Positions 19,039-28,444 of a DNA stretch of 64,000 bases are shown here, piece after piece (position 1 is the first letter of the stretch; every line of letters starts with the position of its first letter). The translations under genes were made by a program, and so were the position numbers. The stretch lies in contig NZ_FORH01000003.1 in the NCBI RefSeq assembly GCF_900113955.1, positions 1 to 64,000 on the forward strand, in the 5' to 3' direction. The stretch is from Celeribacter neptunius. GTDB lineage: Bacteria; Pseudomonadota; Alphaproteobacteria; Rhodobacterales; Rhodobacteraceae. Below the pieces are notes generated by a model. That model was not told the origin of the DNA. It ran no database searches and worked only from the letters and a program-made list of their open reading frames with translations.

Positions 19039-21440
19039 TGTCTGTCGGCTCCCCACTCCCCCATGACGCGGCGAAGCTCCATGTGACGGGCCAGGCCCGC
19101 TATATCGACGACATCCCGCTTCCTGCCGGGACGCTGCATCTGGCCTTTGGCCTCTCGACCGTGGCACATGGCGAGATCACGGCGATGGATCTCTCCGCCG
19201 TGCGCGCCGCACCCGGTGTGGTGCGCGTGTACACCGCCGAGGATTTCGACGGCCATGTCCCGGATTGCTCGCCCTCGCTGGGCGATGAGCCCTTGCTCAC
19301 CTCCGGCGAGGTGCAGTTCATAGGCCAGCCGATCTTCCTCGTCGTCGCCACCTCGCATCTGGCCGCGCGCAAGGCTGCCAAATTGGGCAAAATCTCCTAC
19401 AAGGAGCTGCCGGCGCTTCTCGACTATGACGCCGCGATGGAAGCCGAAAGCCGTTTCGAAGATGGGCCACGCATCTACGGCTGTGGCGATGCCGCAAAGG
19501 CCATCTCTGAAGCACCGCACAAGATCGAAGGCACGATCGAGATCGGCGGTCAGGAACACTTTTATCTCGAGGGGCAGGCCGCCGCCTGTGTGCCACAGGA
19601 AGGTGGTGACATGCTGGTCCATTCTTCGACCCAGCACCCCTCCGAGATTCAGCACAAGGTGGCCCATGCGCTGCATGTGCCGATGCATGCGGTGCGGGTC
19701 GAGACCCGGCGCATGGGCGGTGGGTTTGGCGGCAAGGAGAGCCAGGGCAACTGGCTCGCCATCGCCTGTGCCATTGCCGCGCGCGACACCGGCAAGCCCT
19801 GCAAGATGCGCTACGACCGCGACGATGACATGGTGATCACCGGCAAGCGTCACGATTTCCGCATCTCCTACAGCTGCGGCTTCGACGAGGACGGGCGAAT
19901 TCTCGGCGTCGACTTCCTGCAAATCACCCGCGCCGGCTGGTCGATGGATCTGACATTGCCAGTGGCTGACCGGGCGATGCTGCACGCGGACAATGCCTAT
20001 TTCCTGCCGAACGCCCGGATCGAAAGCCACCGGTTGAAGATGAACACGCAATCGAACACCGCCTATCGCGGTTTCGGCGGGCCGCAGGGCGTGTTGGGCA
20101 TCGAGCGCGTGCTCGATCATATCGCGCATAGCTTGGGCAAAGACCCGATCGAAGTCCGTAAACTCAACTATTACGACGAGATGGTGGTGCCCACGGCGGG
20201 CGAGGGCCTGCCCGAGGATCACGTGCTGTCCTTCGAGGGCGAGCCCACGTCGCTGGGCAGCGTCGAACATCTCGATCCGCATCCTGCGCACGCGGGCGGG
20301 CGAATGACCCCACGCGGCAAGCTCACCCCCTACGGTCAGGAGGTCGAGGATTTCATCCTGCACGGCATGACCGAAGAGCTATTGAAAACCTCCGACTATG
20401 CCGCACGCAAAACGGCCATCGAAAAATGGAACGCGGCAAGCCCAATCATCAAGAAGGGCCTCGGCGTCTCGCCGGTCAAATTCGGCATCTCCTTCACGCT
20501 GACCCATCTCAATCAGGCGGGCGCGCTGGTTCATATCTACAATGATGGCTCGATCCATCTGAACCATGGCGGCACGGAAATGGGGCAAGGCCTGTTCCAG
20601 AAGGTCGCGCAGGTCGCGGCCCAGGAATTCGGCGTCTCGATGGACAAGGTGAAGATCACCGCCACCGACACCGCGAAAGTGCCCAATACCTCGGCCACCG
20701 CCGCCTCTTCGGGCTCGGATCTGAACGGTATGGCGGTGAAGAACGCCTGCGACCGCATCCGCACACGGCTCGAGGTCTTCATCCTCGACCGCTTCGGCGA
20801 GAGCGACGTCACATGGTCCAAGGGCAAGGTGCATTTTGGTGTCCATGAGATGGCGTTCGACGAGCTGATCAGCCTTGCCTATATGAACCGCGTCTCGCTC
20901 TCCTCGACCGGGTTCTACAAAACGCCGAAGATCGAATGGGACCGGATCAAGGGCAAGGGTCGGCCGTTCTTCTACTTCGCCCACGGCATCGCGATCACCG
21001 AGGTGGCGCTCGACACATTGACCGGCGAAAACCGCATCCTGCGCGCCGATATCCTGCATGACGCAGGTGCCTCGCTGAACCCGGCGCTCGACAAGGGCCA
21101 GATCGAGGGCGGCTATGTGCAGGGTGCGGGCTGGCTCACCACCGAGGAACTGGTGTGGGACGACAAGGGCATGCTCAAGACCCATGCGCCCTCGACCTAT
21201 AAAATCCCGGCCTGCTCCGACGCGCCCGACGTGTTCAACGTCGATCTTTGGGACGGGCGCAACCGCGAAGAGACGATCTATCGCTCGAAAGCCGTCGGCG
21301 AGCCGCCCTTCATGCTCGGCATTTCCGCCTTCCTCGCTCTGTCAGATGCCTGCGCATCTTGCGGACCGAACTATCCGGCGCTCAATGCCCCCGCCACGCC
21401 CGAGGAATGCCTCGCCGCGATTGCGAGGGCAAAGGCGTGA
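19038..21440 (+). CDS. xdhB: Xanthine dehydrogenase large subunit (molybdopterin domain)
   Basis: This 800-residue catalytic subunit binds the molybdenum cofactor. Visible family blocks are 'VTGQARYIDDIP' at the N-terminus, 'RRMGGGFGGKES' (molybdopterin binding), 'TAYRGFGGPQG' and 'GGTEMGQGLFQK'. The Glu needed for base catalysis is expected in the late 'IEGGYVQGAGWLTTEELVW' block. The ATG at 19038 overlaps the xdhA stop and has AAGGAGG 7 bases upstream, so it is preferred to the GTG three bases before. It overlaps xdhC by 4 bases. Confidence 0.96.
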   Translation: MSVGSPLPHDAAKLHVTGQARYIDDIPLPAGTLHLAFGLSTVAHGEITAMDLSAVRAAPGVVRVYTAEDFDGHVPDCSPSLGDEPLLTSGEVQFIGQPIFLVVATSHLAARKAAKLGKISYKELPALLDYDAAMEAESRFEDGPRIYGCGDAAKAISEAPHKIEGTIEIGGQEHFYLEGQAAACVPQEGGDMLVHSSTQHPSEIQHKVAHALHVPMHAVRVETRRMGGGFGGKESQGNWLAIACAIAARDTGKPCKMRYDRDDDMVITGKRHDFRISYSCGFDEDGRILGVDFLQITRAGWSMDLTLPVADRAMLHADNAYFLPNARIESHRLKMNTQSNTAYRGFGGPQGVLGIERVLDHIAHSLGKDPIEVRKLNYYDEMVVPTAGEGLPEDHVLSFEGEPTSLGSVEHLDPHPAHAGGRMTPRGKLTPYGQEVEDFILHGMTEELLKTSDYAARKTAIEKWNAASPIIKKGLGVSPVKFGISFTLTHLNQAGALVHIYNDGSIHLNHGGTEMGQGLFQKVAQVAAQEFGVSMDKVKITATDTAKVPNTSATAASSGSDLNGMAVKNACDRIRTRLEVFILDRFGESDVTWSKGKVHFGVHEMAFDELISLAYMNRVSLSSTGFYKTPKIEWDRIKGKGRPFFYFAHGIAITEVALDTLTGENRILRADILHDAGASLNPALDKGQIEGGYVQGAGWLTTEELVWDDKGMLKTHAPSTYKIPACSDAPDVFNVDLWDGRNREETIYRSKAVGEPPFMLGISAFLALSDACASCGPNYPALNAPATPEECLAAIARAKA

Positions 21441-22372
21441 GCTTTGATCGCGAGGCCCTGAACGCCGCCCTCTCCAAACATGGCCGCGTCGCCCGCGTGG
21501 TCGTGGCGGAGGTGCAGGGCTCCGCGCCCCGCGAGGTCGGTGCCTCCATGCTCGTCTGGCAAACCGAAAGCGGGTTTGCTCAATCCGGCACCATTGGCGG
21601 CGGCACGTTGGAATTCGAGGCGGCGAAAGCGGCGTTTTCCGCCCCGCGCCTGCAACGCCTGCCGCTCGGGCCCGCCATGGGGCAATGCTGCGGCGGGGCG
21701 GTGGTGCTTTTGACCGAAGTGTTTGAAAGCGTGGACCACATTCCCGAGGACATCTTTGCCCGCGGTCCGCAAAACAAGCCCGGCGACATGCCTTTCTCGG
21801 TCAAGAAAGCCCTCTCCGAGGCGCGCGCACAGGGGCTCATCGCGCCAAAGCTGCATGGCGACTGGATGGTCGAACCGATCACCCGCGCCACACGTCCGCT
21901 TTGGGTCTGGGGCGCCGGCCATGTCGGGCGCGCCATCGTCAACACTTTGGCCCCCTTGCCGGAGTTCGCCATCACCTGGATCGACACCGCGCAGGCGCGC
22001 TTTCCCGAGATCTGCCCCGAAGGCGTCGATCAACTCGTCGCCGCCCATCCGGAACAGGTGCTGCCCCACGCGCCCCGAGAGGCCGAGCACCTGATCCTGA
22101 CCTATTCCCATGCGCTCGATCTCGAACTTTGTCACCGGGTTCTCACCCATGGGTTCGCCTTTGCCGGGCTGATCGGATCGCGCACGAAATGGGCACGTTT
22201 CCGGTCCCGGCTGCGCGATCTCGGCCATACCGACGCCCAAATCGCGCGCATTTGCTGTCCGATTGGGCAACCTGACCTTGGGAAACATCCGCAAGCCATT
22301 GCGGTCGGGGTCGCAGCCCAAGTAATCTCTGGGCGAAAGATCACAGAATCTTACGGGGAACGAACTGGGTGA
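21437..22372 (+). CDS. xdhC: XdhC molybdenum-cofactor insertion chaperone
   Basis: XdhC binds sulfurated molybdenum cofactor and loads it into XdhB. The 311-residue protein has the N-terminal XdhC/CoxI part ('VQGSAPREVGASMLVW', 'GTIGGGTLEFEA', with the Cys pair QCCGG) and a Rossmann domain ('LWVWGAGHVGRAIV'), ending 'ICCPIG..LGKHPQAIAVGVAAQV'. The GTG at 21437 overlaps the xdhB stop and has GAGGG upstream. It shares 4 bases (GTGA) with the following transporter ATPase gene, which joins purine oxidation and import in one transcript. Confidence 0.94.
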   Translation: MSFDREALNAALSKHGRVARVVVAEVQGSAPREVGASMLVWQTESGFAQSGTIGGGTLEFEAAKAAFSAPRLQRLPLGPAMGQCCGGAVVLLTEVFESVDHIPEDIFARGPQNKPGDMPFSVKKALSEARAQGLIAPKLHGDWMVEPITRATRPLWVWGAGHVGRAIVNTLAPLPEFAITWIDTAQARFPEICPEGVDQLVAAHPEQVLPHAPREAEHLILTYSHALDLELCHRVLTHGFAFAGLIGSRTKWARFRSRLRDLGHTDAQIARICCPIGQPDLGKHPQAIAVGVAAQVISGRKITESYGERTG

Positions 22373-23880
22373 CGGAGCTTTTGAAAGTCGTGGGGCTGAC
22401 CCGCGAATATCCCGGCGTGCGCGCCAATGACGATGTGAGTTTTTCCATCGGCACCGGTGAGGTGCATGCGCTTCTGGGCGAAAATGGCGCTGGCAAATCG
22501 ACGCTGGTCAAGATGATCTACGGGCTGGAAAAGCCCGACGCGGGGGTCATGGAACTGCGCGGCGGCTCTTACGCGCCGCAGAACCCGCAAGCCGCCCGCG
22601 CCGCCGGCGTTGCCATGGTCTTTCAACATTTCTCCCTCTTCGAGGCGCTGAATGTCGCCGAAAACGTCGCCCTCGGCATGGAGAACCCGCCGAAAATGCG
22701 CGAGCTGGCCAAGAGCATTCGCGAGGTCTCGGAGAATTACGGCCTGCCGCTCGATCCGGACCGGATCGTCGGAGATCTGTCAGCGGGCGAACGCCAGCGT
22801 GTCGAGATCATCCGCTGCCTGTTGCAGGACCCGAAACTCTTGATCATGGACGAGCCGACCTCGGTCCTCACCCCGCAAGAGGTGGAGATCCTGTTCAAGA
22901 CCCTCCGGAAATTGCAGGCCGAAGGCACCTCGATCCTCTATATCTCGCACAAGCTCGAGGAAATCCGCGCGCTCTGCGACGAAGCGACGATCCTGCGTCT
23001 CGGCAAGGTTGTCGGCACCTGCGATCCGAAAGCCACAACGGCGCGCGAGATGGCGGAAATGATGGTCGGCCAGACGCTGCATGTGCCGACGCGCGAAGGC
23101 GGCTCGACCGGCGCGGTGCTTCTCGAGGTCAACGGGCTAACCTTTGCCCCCGCGACCCCCTTTGGCACCCGTCTCAAGGATGTCTCGCTGACCCTGCGCG
23201 CGGGCGAGATCCTGGGCATCGGCGGGGTGGCCGGCAACGGGCAGGACGAGCTCTTGTCCGTCCTTTCGGGCGAGGCCAGAACCGAGAAACACTCGGTCAC
23301 CTTCATGGGCGAAAACATCGGCCATACCGGCCCCAACGCGCGTCGTCGGATCGGCATTCTTGCCGCCCCCGAGGAGCGTCTGGGCCATGCCGCAGCGCCC
23401 AATATGAGCCTGACCGAGAATGCCGCGCTCACTGCGACGATCCGCAAGAAGCTCACGAAAAACAATTTCCTCAATTGGAAAAAGACCGAAGCCTTCGCCG
23501 AGGAGGTGATCGAAGCCTTCGATGTGCGCACCCCCGGCCCCGGTTCGGCCGCGCGGTCGCTCTCGGGCGGCAATCTGCAGAAATTCGTCATCGGCCGCGA
23601 AGTGCTTCAGGACCCGAAAGTGCTGGTGGTGAACCAGCCGACCTGGGGGGTGGACGCCTCGGCGGCGGCGGCGATCCGGCAGGCGCTTCTGGACCTGGCG
23701 GCCAAGGGCGCGGGCGTGTTGGTGATCTCGCAGGATCTCGACGAGCTGATGGAAATCTCCGACCATTTCGCCGCCCTGAACGAGGGCACGCTCACGGCCC
23801 CGCGTGTGGCCAAAGGGCTCACGGTGGATGAGATCGGTCTGATGATGGGCGGCGCCCATGACATGGAGGTGGCGCAATGA
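22369..23880 (+). CDS. ABC transporter ATPase for purine/nucleoside-type import (importer 1)
   Basis: This 503-residue protein has two fused ATPase domains, as in the BMP/PnrA nucleoside importers and sugar RbsA/MglA proteins. The first domain has Walker A GENGAGKS near residue 38, signature LSAGERQR and Walker B LLIMDEP. The second has the degenerate P-loop 'GVAGNGQDE', signature LSGGNLQ and 'VLVVNQPTWGVD', where the usual catalytic Glu is replaced by Gln. The GTG start overlaps xdhC by 4 bases. Linkage to xdhABC argues for a purine base, nucleoside or related substrate. Confidence 0.92.
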   Translation: MTELLKVVGLTREYPGVRANDDVSFSIGTGEVHALLGENGAGKSTLVKMIYGLEKPDAGVMELRGGSYAPQNPQAARAAGVAMVFQHFSLFEALNVAENVALGMENPPKMRELAKSIREVSENYGLPLDPDRIVGDLSAGERQRVEIIRCLLQDPKLLIMDEPTSVLTPQEVEILFKTLRKLQAEGTSILYISHKLEEIRALCDEATILRLGKVVGTCDPKATTAREMAEMMVGQTLHVPTREGGSTGAVLLEVNGLTFAPATPFGTRLKDVSLTLRAGEILGIGGVAGNGQDELLSVLSGEARTEKHSVTFMGENIGHTGPNARRRIGILAAPEERLGHAAAPNMSLTENAALTATIRKKLTKNNFLNWKKTEAFAEEVIEAFDVRTPGPGSAARSLSGGNLQKFVIGREVLQDPKVLVVNQPTWGVDASAAAAIRQALLDLAAKGAGVLVISQDLDELMEISDHFAALNEGTLTAPRVAKGLTVDEIGLMMGGAHDMEVAQ

Positions 23881-24962
23881 TCAAATTCGTCAAACGCCCC
23901 GAACCTTCGAAAGCCTGGACATTGGCGACACCGATCCTCGCCGTGATCATCACCATGATCCTCGGCGGCCTGCTGTTTGCCGCCATGGGCAAGGACCCGG
24001 TGGCCGCGATCCGCACCATCTTCTGGGACCCGCTGTTCAACGCGCAATTCGCGTCTTATTCGCGACCGCAGCTTCTGGTGAAAGCCGCGCCGCTCATTCT
24101 GATTGCCATCGGCCTCAGTCTCGGCTTCAAGGCCGGGATCTGGAACATCGGCGCGGAAGGTCAGTATATCATCGGCGCCATCACCGGCGCCTCGGTGGGC
24201 CTGGCGCTCTACCCGCTCGATGCCTGGTGGATCTTCCCGCTGATGGTGATCGCGGGCGCGCTTGGCGGCTTTCTCTGGGCGATGATCCCGGCGCTTTTGA
24301 AGACGAAATTCAACACCAATGAGATCCTTGTCTCGCTGATGCTGGTGTACGTGGCCGAGCAGATCCTCGCCTCCGCCGCGCTTGGGTTCCTGCGCAACCC
24401 CGAAGGCAACGGCTTTCCCGGCTCGCGCAACATGAGCCAGATCCCGGCCATGTCGAACCCGGAACTGATCACCGGCACCGGCGCCCATTGGGGTGTCGTC
24501 GCAGCCTTGGCCTCTGTGGTCGGCGCCTATGTGCTGATCAACAAACACATGCTCGGGTTCCAGATCCGCCTGACCGGCGAAAGCCCGCGAGCGGCGCGCT
24601 TTGCCGGCGTGAAGGACAAGCTTCTGGTGGTGTTCTGTCTCGGCTCGGCCGGGGCACTCGCCGGGCTCGCGGGCCTCTTTGAAGTCACCGGACCGGCGGG
24701 GCAGATCTCCATCGATTTCGGTGCAGGCTATGGCTTTACCGCGATCATCGTCGCCTTTCTCGGGCGGCTGCACCCGGTCGGCATCCTGCTCGCAGGGCTG
24801 CTTCTGGCGCTGACCTTCATCGGCGGCGAACTGGCGCAATTCATGCTTGGCCTGCCCTCTTCGGCGATCCAGGTCTTTCAGGGCATGTTTCTGATGATCC
24901 TGCTGGCCATGGATATCGTGGTGAATTACCGCGTGATCATCGTGAAGAAGGAGGCCGCGTGA
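23877..24962 (+). CDS. ABC transporter permease, BMP-associated (importer 1, first permease)
   Basis: This 361-residue membrane protein of the branched-chain/nucleoside permease superfamily has about nine hydrophobic segments. It contains the conserved 'GFKAGIWNIGAEGQYIIGA' stretch (the family's N-I-G-x-E-G-Q) and the later coupling loop 'GESPRAARFAGV'. It overlaps the ATPase gene by 4 bases and pairs with the second permease at 25276. Its C-terminus KKEAA is encoded by the same bases that supply the next gene's ribosome binding site. Confidence 0.92.
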   Translation: MIKFVKRPEPSKAWTLATPILAVIITMILGGLLFAAMGKDPVAAIRTIFWDPLFNAQFASYSRPQLLVKAAPLILIAIGLSLGFKAGIWNIGAEGQYIIGAITGASVGLALYPLDAWWIFPLMVIAGALGGFLWAMIPALLKTKFNTNEILVSLMLVYVAEQILASAALGFLRNPEGNGFPGSRNMSQIPAMSNPELITGTGAHWGVVAALASVVGAYVLINKHMLGFQIRLTGESPRAARFAGVKDKLLVVFCLGSAGALAGLAGLFEVTGPAGQISIDFGAGYGFTAIIVAFLGRLHPVGILLAGLLLALTFIGGELAQFMLGLPSSAIQVFQGMFLMILLAMDIVVNYRVIIVKKEAA

Positions 24963-25276
24963 TGCCCGGCTCCCGCTTCTGGTTTCTCCTGGCACTCCTC
25001 GGCACTGTGATCCCCTGGGTGTTTTTCGGCAGCTGGTTTGCCGCGAACGGGCTCTCCCCGCTCGCTTTCATCGCGGATCTCTTTGTCAACGGCGCCGCGG
25101 CCGGGTTTTCCGCCGATGTGCTGATTTCGATCGCAACCTTCTGGATTTGGTCCTATTTCGACGCGAAACGTCAGGGCATTCGGCTATGGTGGCTGGTGCT
25201 GCCCGCGAGTTTTACCGTCGGCCTGTCGCTGGCCCTGCCGCTCTATCTCGGACTACGTGAAAAGGAGGCCGCGTGA
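24962..25276 (+). CDS. DUF2834 family small membrane protein within the importer operon
   Basis: This 104-residue protein has three predicted membrane helices (about 7-27, 38-60 with FSADVLISIATFWIW, and 73-95) and the DUF2834-like 'SYFDAKRQGIRLWW' loop. It lies between the two permease genes and overlaps each neighbour by one base. The start ATG at 24962 has AAGGAGG 7 bases upstream. BMP importers usually have two permeases next to each other, so an interposed small membrane protein may be an accessory subunit or an insertion. No function is known. Confidence 0.8.
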   Translation: MPGSRFWFLLALLGTVIPWVFFGSWFAANGLSPLAFIADLFVNGAAAGFSADVLISIATFWIWSYFDAKRQGIRLWWLVLPASFTVGLSLALPLYLGLREKEAA

Positions 25277-26202
25277 TGGACTTCGGTGGTATCAATCCTG
25301 TCATCCTGCTGGCCTCGCTGATGGTCGCCTCGACCCCGATCCTTCTGGCGGCTCTGGGCGAGATGGTGGTGGAAAAATCCGGTGTGCTGAATCTCGGCGT
25401 CGAGGGGATGATGATTTTCGGCGCGGTCTGCGGCTTCATCGCCGCGGTCGAGACGCAATCGCCGACCCTGGGCTTCATCGCCGCCGCCGCGGGCGGGGCG
25501 CTTTTGTCGATGCTCTTTGGCCTGCTCACGCAGATTTTCCTGACCACCCAGGTGCCGGCCGGTCTGGCGCTCACCTTGCTGGGCACCGGTCTGGCCTCGC
25601 TTCTGGGGCAGAACTATCAGGGCATGTCGCCGCCGCGCATGCCGGATATGAATATCCCGCTTCTGGAAAACATCCCGGTGATCGGGCCGGTGATCTTTCA
25701 ACACGATGCCATCGTCTACCTGTCTCTGATCATGGTGGTGGCGATCTGGGCGGTGCTGAAATTCACCCGTGTCGGGCTGATACTGCGCGCGGTGGGCGAG
25801 AACCACACCGCGGCCCATGCGCTTGGCTACAAGGTCAAGGCGGTGCGCTTTGCCGCCATCGGGTTCGGAGGCGCCATGGCGGGGCTTGGCGGGGCTTACA
25901 TCAGCCTCGTGCGGGTGCCGCAATGGACGGATGGCATTACGGCGGGCATCGGCTGGATCGCCCTGGCCATCGTGGTTTTCGCCAGTTGGCGCGCGGGGCG
26001 CGTGCTCATTGGCGCTTACCTTTTCGGCGGTATCACGGTGCTGCAACTCAACCTTCAGGCGGCGGGCGCAAAAGTCCCGGTGGAGCTTTTGTCCATGTCG
26101 CCTTTCCTTGCGACCATTCTGGTCCTTGTCGTCATTTCCGCACGGCGTCATGGTGCCTCCAACGCACCTGCCATGCTGGGGCGGATTTTCCACAGCTCGT
26201 GA
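25276..26202 (+). CDS. ABC transporter permease, BMP-associated (importer 1, second permease)
   Basis: This 308-residue permease belongs to the same superfamily as the gene at 23877, with 'EKSGVLNLGVEGMMIFGA' as the conserved N-terminal motif and 'RAVGENHTAAHALGYKV' as the coupling loop facing the ATPase. It would complete the heterodimeric channel. ATG 25276 overlaps the DUF2834 stop and follows an AAGGAGG 8 bases away. Thirty-nine bases separate it from the substrate-binding protein gene. Confidence 0.93.
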   Translation: MDFGGINPVILLASLMVASTPILLAALGEMVVEKSGVLNLGVEGMMIFGAVCGFIAAVETQSPTLGFIAAAAGGALLSMLFGLLTQIFLTTQVPAGLALTLLGTGLASLLGQNYQGMSPPRMPDMNIPLLENIPVIGPVIFQHDAIVYLSLIMVVAIWAVLKFTRVGLILRAVGENHTAAHALGYKVKAVRFAAIGFGGAMAGLGGAYISLVRVPQWTDGITAGIGWIALAIVVFASWRAGRVLIGAYLFGGITVLQLNLQAAGAKVPVELLSMSPFLATILVLVVISARRHGASNAPAMLGRIFHSS

Positions 26203-26241
26203 TCCTCACGAGAACCTATCTATCAACAGGGGAGATATTCC

Positions 26242-27324
26242 ATGAAACGTAGAACTCTGCTGACCGCTGCTGCGGCTTCCGCACTGGCTCTGGGCGCGGC
26301 CTTTCCGTCCTTTGCCCAGGACCCGGTGAAGGTCGGCTTCATCTATGTCGGTCCGCGCAACGACGGCGGCTGGTCCCAGCACCATCACGAGGCCGCTCTG
26401 GTGATGGCCGAGCATTTCGGCGATGCCGTCGAACTGGTCGAGCAGGAAAGCGTGCCGGAAGGCCCGGACGCCGAACGCGTGATGACCCAGATGGCCCTGT
26501 CGGGTGCCGATATCATCTTCACCACCTCCTTTGGCTACATGGATCAGACGATCAACGTCGCCGGCAAATTCCCGGATGTGAAATTCGAGCACGCCACCGG
26601 CTACAAGACCGCGCCGAACGTCGGCGTCTATTCCGCACGTTTCTATGAAGGCCGTGCGGTCGAGGGCTACCTCGCCGGTCACATGACCAAGTCGAACAAG
26701 ATCGGCTACATCGGCTCGTTCCCGATCCCGGAAGTGATCCGCGGCATCAACTCCTCCTTCCTGCACGCCAAGAAAGAGAACCCGGATGTGGAAATGTCCG
26801 TGGTCTGGCTGAACACCTGGTTCGACCCGGCGAAAGAGGCCGACGCCGCTCAGGCGATGATCGATCAGGGCATCGACGTGGTGCTGCAGCACACCGACTC
26901 GACCGCACCGCAGATCACCGCGCAGAAGGCCGGCAATGTCTACACCTTCGGTCAAGCCGCCGACATGGCCGAATTCGGCCCGATGCCGCGCATCTCGTCC
27001 ATTATTGACGAATGGGCGCCCTATTACATCGAACGCGTTCAGGCGGTGATCGACGGCACCTGGGAAACCGACAACACCTGGGACGGCATCGGCGCCGGCA
27101 TGGTCGGCATCGGCGAGGTGTCCTCCGCCGTGCCCGCCGAGATCAAGGCAGGTGCAGAGGCTCTGACCGCCTCCATCGCCTCGGGCGAATACCACCCGTT
27201 CACCGGCCCGATCAACAAACAAGACGGTTCCGCCTGGCTCGCCGAAGGCGAAGTCGCCGACGATGGCACGCTCGCCGGCATGAATTTCTACATCGAAGGT
27301 CTGACCGGCGAGATCCCGCAGTAA
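26242..27324 (+). CDS. BMP-family substrate-binding protein (importer 1)
   Basis: This is a 360-residue periplasmic receptor. The signal peptide MKRRTLLTAAAASALALG ends near 'SFAQD' and carries twin Arg, so Tat export is possible. The mature part has BMP-family features: 'VGFIYVGPRNDGGWSQHH', 'TTSFGYMD', 'IGYIGSFPIPEVIRG' and 'VLQHTDSTAPQ'. Members bind purine nucleosides or related compounds; the xdh linkage favours purines. AGGGGAGAT precedes the ATG, and an intrinsic terminator follows at 27356. It differs clearly from the second receptor at 59907, so the two may differ in specificity. Confidence 0.93.
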   Translation: MKRRTLLTAAAASALALGAAFPSFAQDPVKVGFIYVGPRNDGGWSQHHHEAALVMAEHFGDAVELVEQESVPEGPDAERVMTQMALSGADIIFTTSFGYMDQTINVAGKFPDVKFEHATGYKTAPNVGVYSARFYEGRAVEGYLAGHMTKSNKIGYIGSFPIPEVIRGINSSFLHAKKENPDVEMSVVWLNTWFDPAKEADAAQAMIDQGIDVVLQHTDSTAPQITAQKAGNVYTFGQAADMAEFGPMPRISSIIDEWAPYYIERVQAVIDGTWETDNTWDGIGAGMVGIGEVSSAVPAEIKAGAEALTASIASGEYHPFTGPINKQDGSAWLAEGEVADDGTLAGMNFYIEGLTGEIPQ

Positions 27325-27355
27325 GCGGCACCCGCAACTCACGACCGAGCAAACG

Positions 27356-27383
27356 GGGCCCGTGCATCTCGCGCGGGCCCTTT
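27356..27383 (+). terminator. Intrinsic terminator of the xdh-importer operon
   Basis: Arms 27356-27365 and 27371-27380 form a 10-pair stem (GGGCCCGTGC with one G-U pair) around ATCTC, followed by TTTG. It lies 32 bases after the receptor gene's stop. Confidence 0.75.
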
Positions 27384-27521
27384 GCCTGTCACGCCTCTGC
27401 ATGGCGGACCTGCAAAAGCGCCATATCAGCACCCGAATATGTTTGACCCGGATCAAAGTCGCGTCATGCTGCCTGTGCAAAAGACAGCGCCAACGAAGCA
27501 ACAAGCGAACAAGGAGACCCC

Positions 27522-27866
27522 ATGTCCTGGGTGGAAAAGAACGAAAGCATGCGCGATGCGCTTCGCGCCCTCAACAAGGCCAATCGCAACATTCCGGCAG
27601 GGTTCGGCGCCATGTCGAAAGCGGCGATGGAGGGCGATCTTCTCGACGGCAAGACCAAGGAATTCGTCGCGCTGGCGATCGCCATCGGCGTGCGCTGCGA
27701 CCCTTGCGTCGGGTTTCACGTCGAAGCCCTGATGAAACAGGGCGGCACCCGCGAGGAACTCGCCGAAATGCTCGCCATGTGCGTGCAGATGGGCGGCGGA
27801 CCGGTGCTGATGTATGCCGGCAAGGCGCTCGAATGCTGGGATGAATACGCGGCCCTTCAGGACTGA
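27522..27866 (+). CDS. Carboxymuconolactone decarboxylase / AhpD-like protein
   Basis: This 114-residue helical protein carries the AhpD-type redox signature: Cys59-x2-Cys62 with His66 (RCDPCVGFH) and upstream Glu47, typical of the peroxidase-like branch rather than true decarboxylases. It probably handles peroxides or thiols in the cytoplasm; the partner reductase is unknown. AAGGAGA lies before ATG 27522. It stands alone between two terminators. A longer overlapping frame at 27362 is not real. Confidence 0.9.
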   Translation: MSWVEKNESMRDALRALNKANRNIPAGFGAMSKAAMEGDLLDGKTKEFVALAIAIGVRCDPCVGFHVEALMKQGGTREELAEMLAMCVQMGGGPVLMYAGKALECWDEYAALQD

Positions 27867-27909
27867 GCCCGACCGGCACGACCGGAAAGACAAGGACGGA
27901 AAACACAAA

Positions 27910-27942
27910 GGCGCGCCGGGGAGCCAGCGCGCCTATTGTTTT
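27910..27942 (+). terminator. Intrinsic terminator after the AhpD-like gene
   Basis: GGCGCGC (27910-27916) pairs with GCGCGCC (27927-27933) around a 10-base loop, followed by TATTGTTTTG. Confidence 0.75.
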
Positions 27943-28027
27943 GTCGGTCTGAATGCCGGCCCGGATGTCAGTCCGGATGCTCGCCCGGCTCGTGGCCGAG
28001 ACAGGACGACCCGGCAATCAGCGGCGA

Positions 28028-28399
28028 TCAGTCGGTTTTGGCCACATCCACCAGCTTGCAGGTCTTTGCGCCAAACTTGTCGGTGAAACAGCGCATTTCC
28101 TGTACGATCTCCGGCTCCGGCCCGAACAACCAGACCCGGATGATCCGGGCCAGTTTGGCCAGAGCCCCTTCCCGCTCCTCGGGCGCCTCGACCGGCTCCA
28201 AGGGCGGATCGGGCGCAACGACCGGCGCCGGGATTGTCTGGGGATTCAGATCTTCATGCGGCACATCGACCTCGCTGCGGCTCTGGGCTCCCGGCAACGG
28301 TTCCCCAACGCGCTGCGCCAGCCCCGGTGTGGCCAGGGACACCGCCATGGCGATCCCCAGCGCCGCACAGACATGTCGAAATACAGAATCAGAATACAT
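28028..28399 (-). CDS. Small exported protein, paralogue of its upstream neighbour
   Basis: This 123-residue protein has a signal peptide (cleavage likely after GLA near residue 28), a Pro/Glu-rich linker (residues 35-75) and a short conserved tail: RVWLFG, then MRC, then a second Cys in KTCKL. The same spacing of WLFG, Met-x-Cys and Lys-x-Cys appears at the end of the protein encoded at 28445-28945. The two Cys could form a disulfide in the periplasm. It lies 45 bases after that gene, on the same strand, and probably shares its transcript. No family recognised. Confidence 0.7.
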   Translation of the reverse strand: MYSDSVFRHVCAALGIAMAVSLATPGLAQRVGEPLPGAQSRSEVDVPHEDLNPQTIPAPVVAPDPPLEPVEAPEEREGALAKLARIIRVWLFGPEPEIVQEMRCFTDKFGAKTCKLVDVAKTD

Positions 28400-28444
28400 T
28401 GCACAAACTCGTGTCAGACAGCCACCGGCAATCGGCAGACAGGC

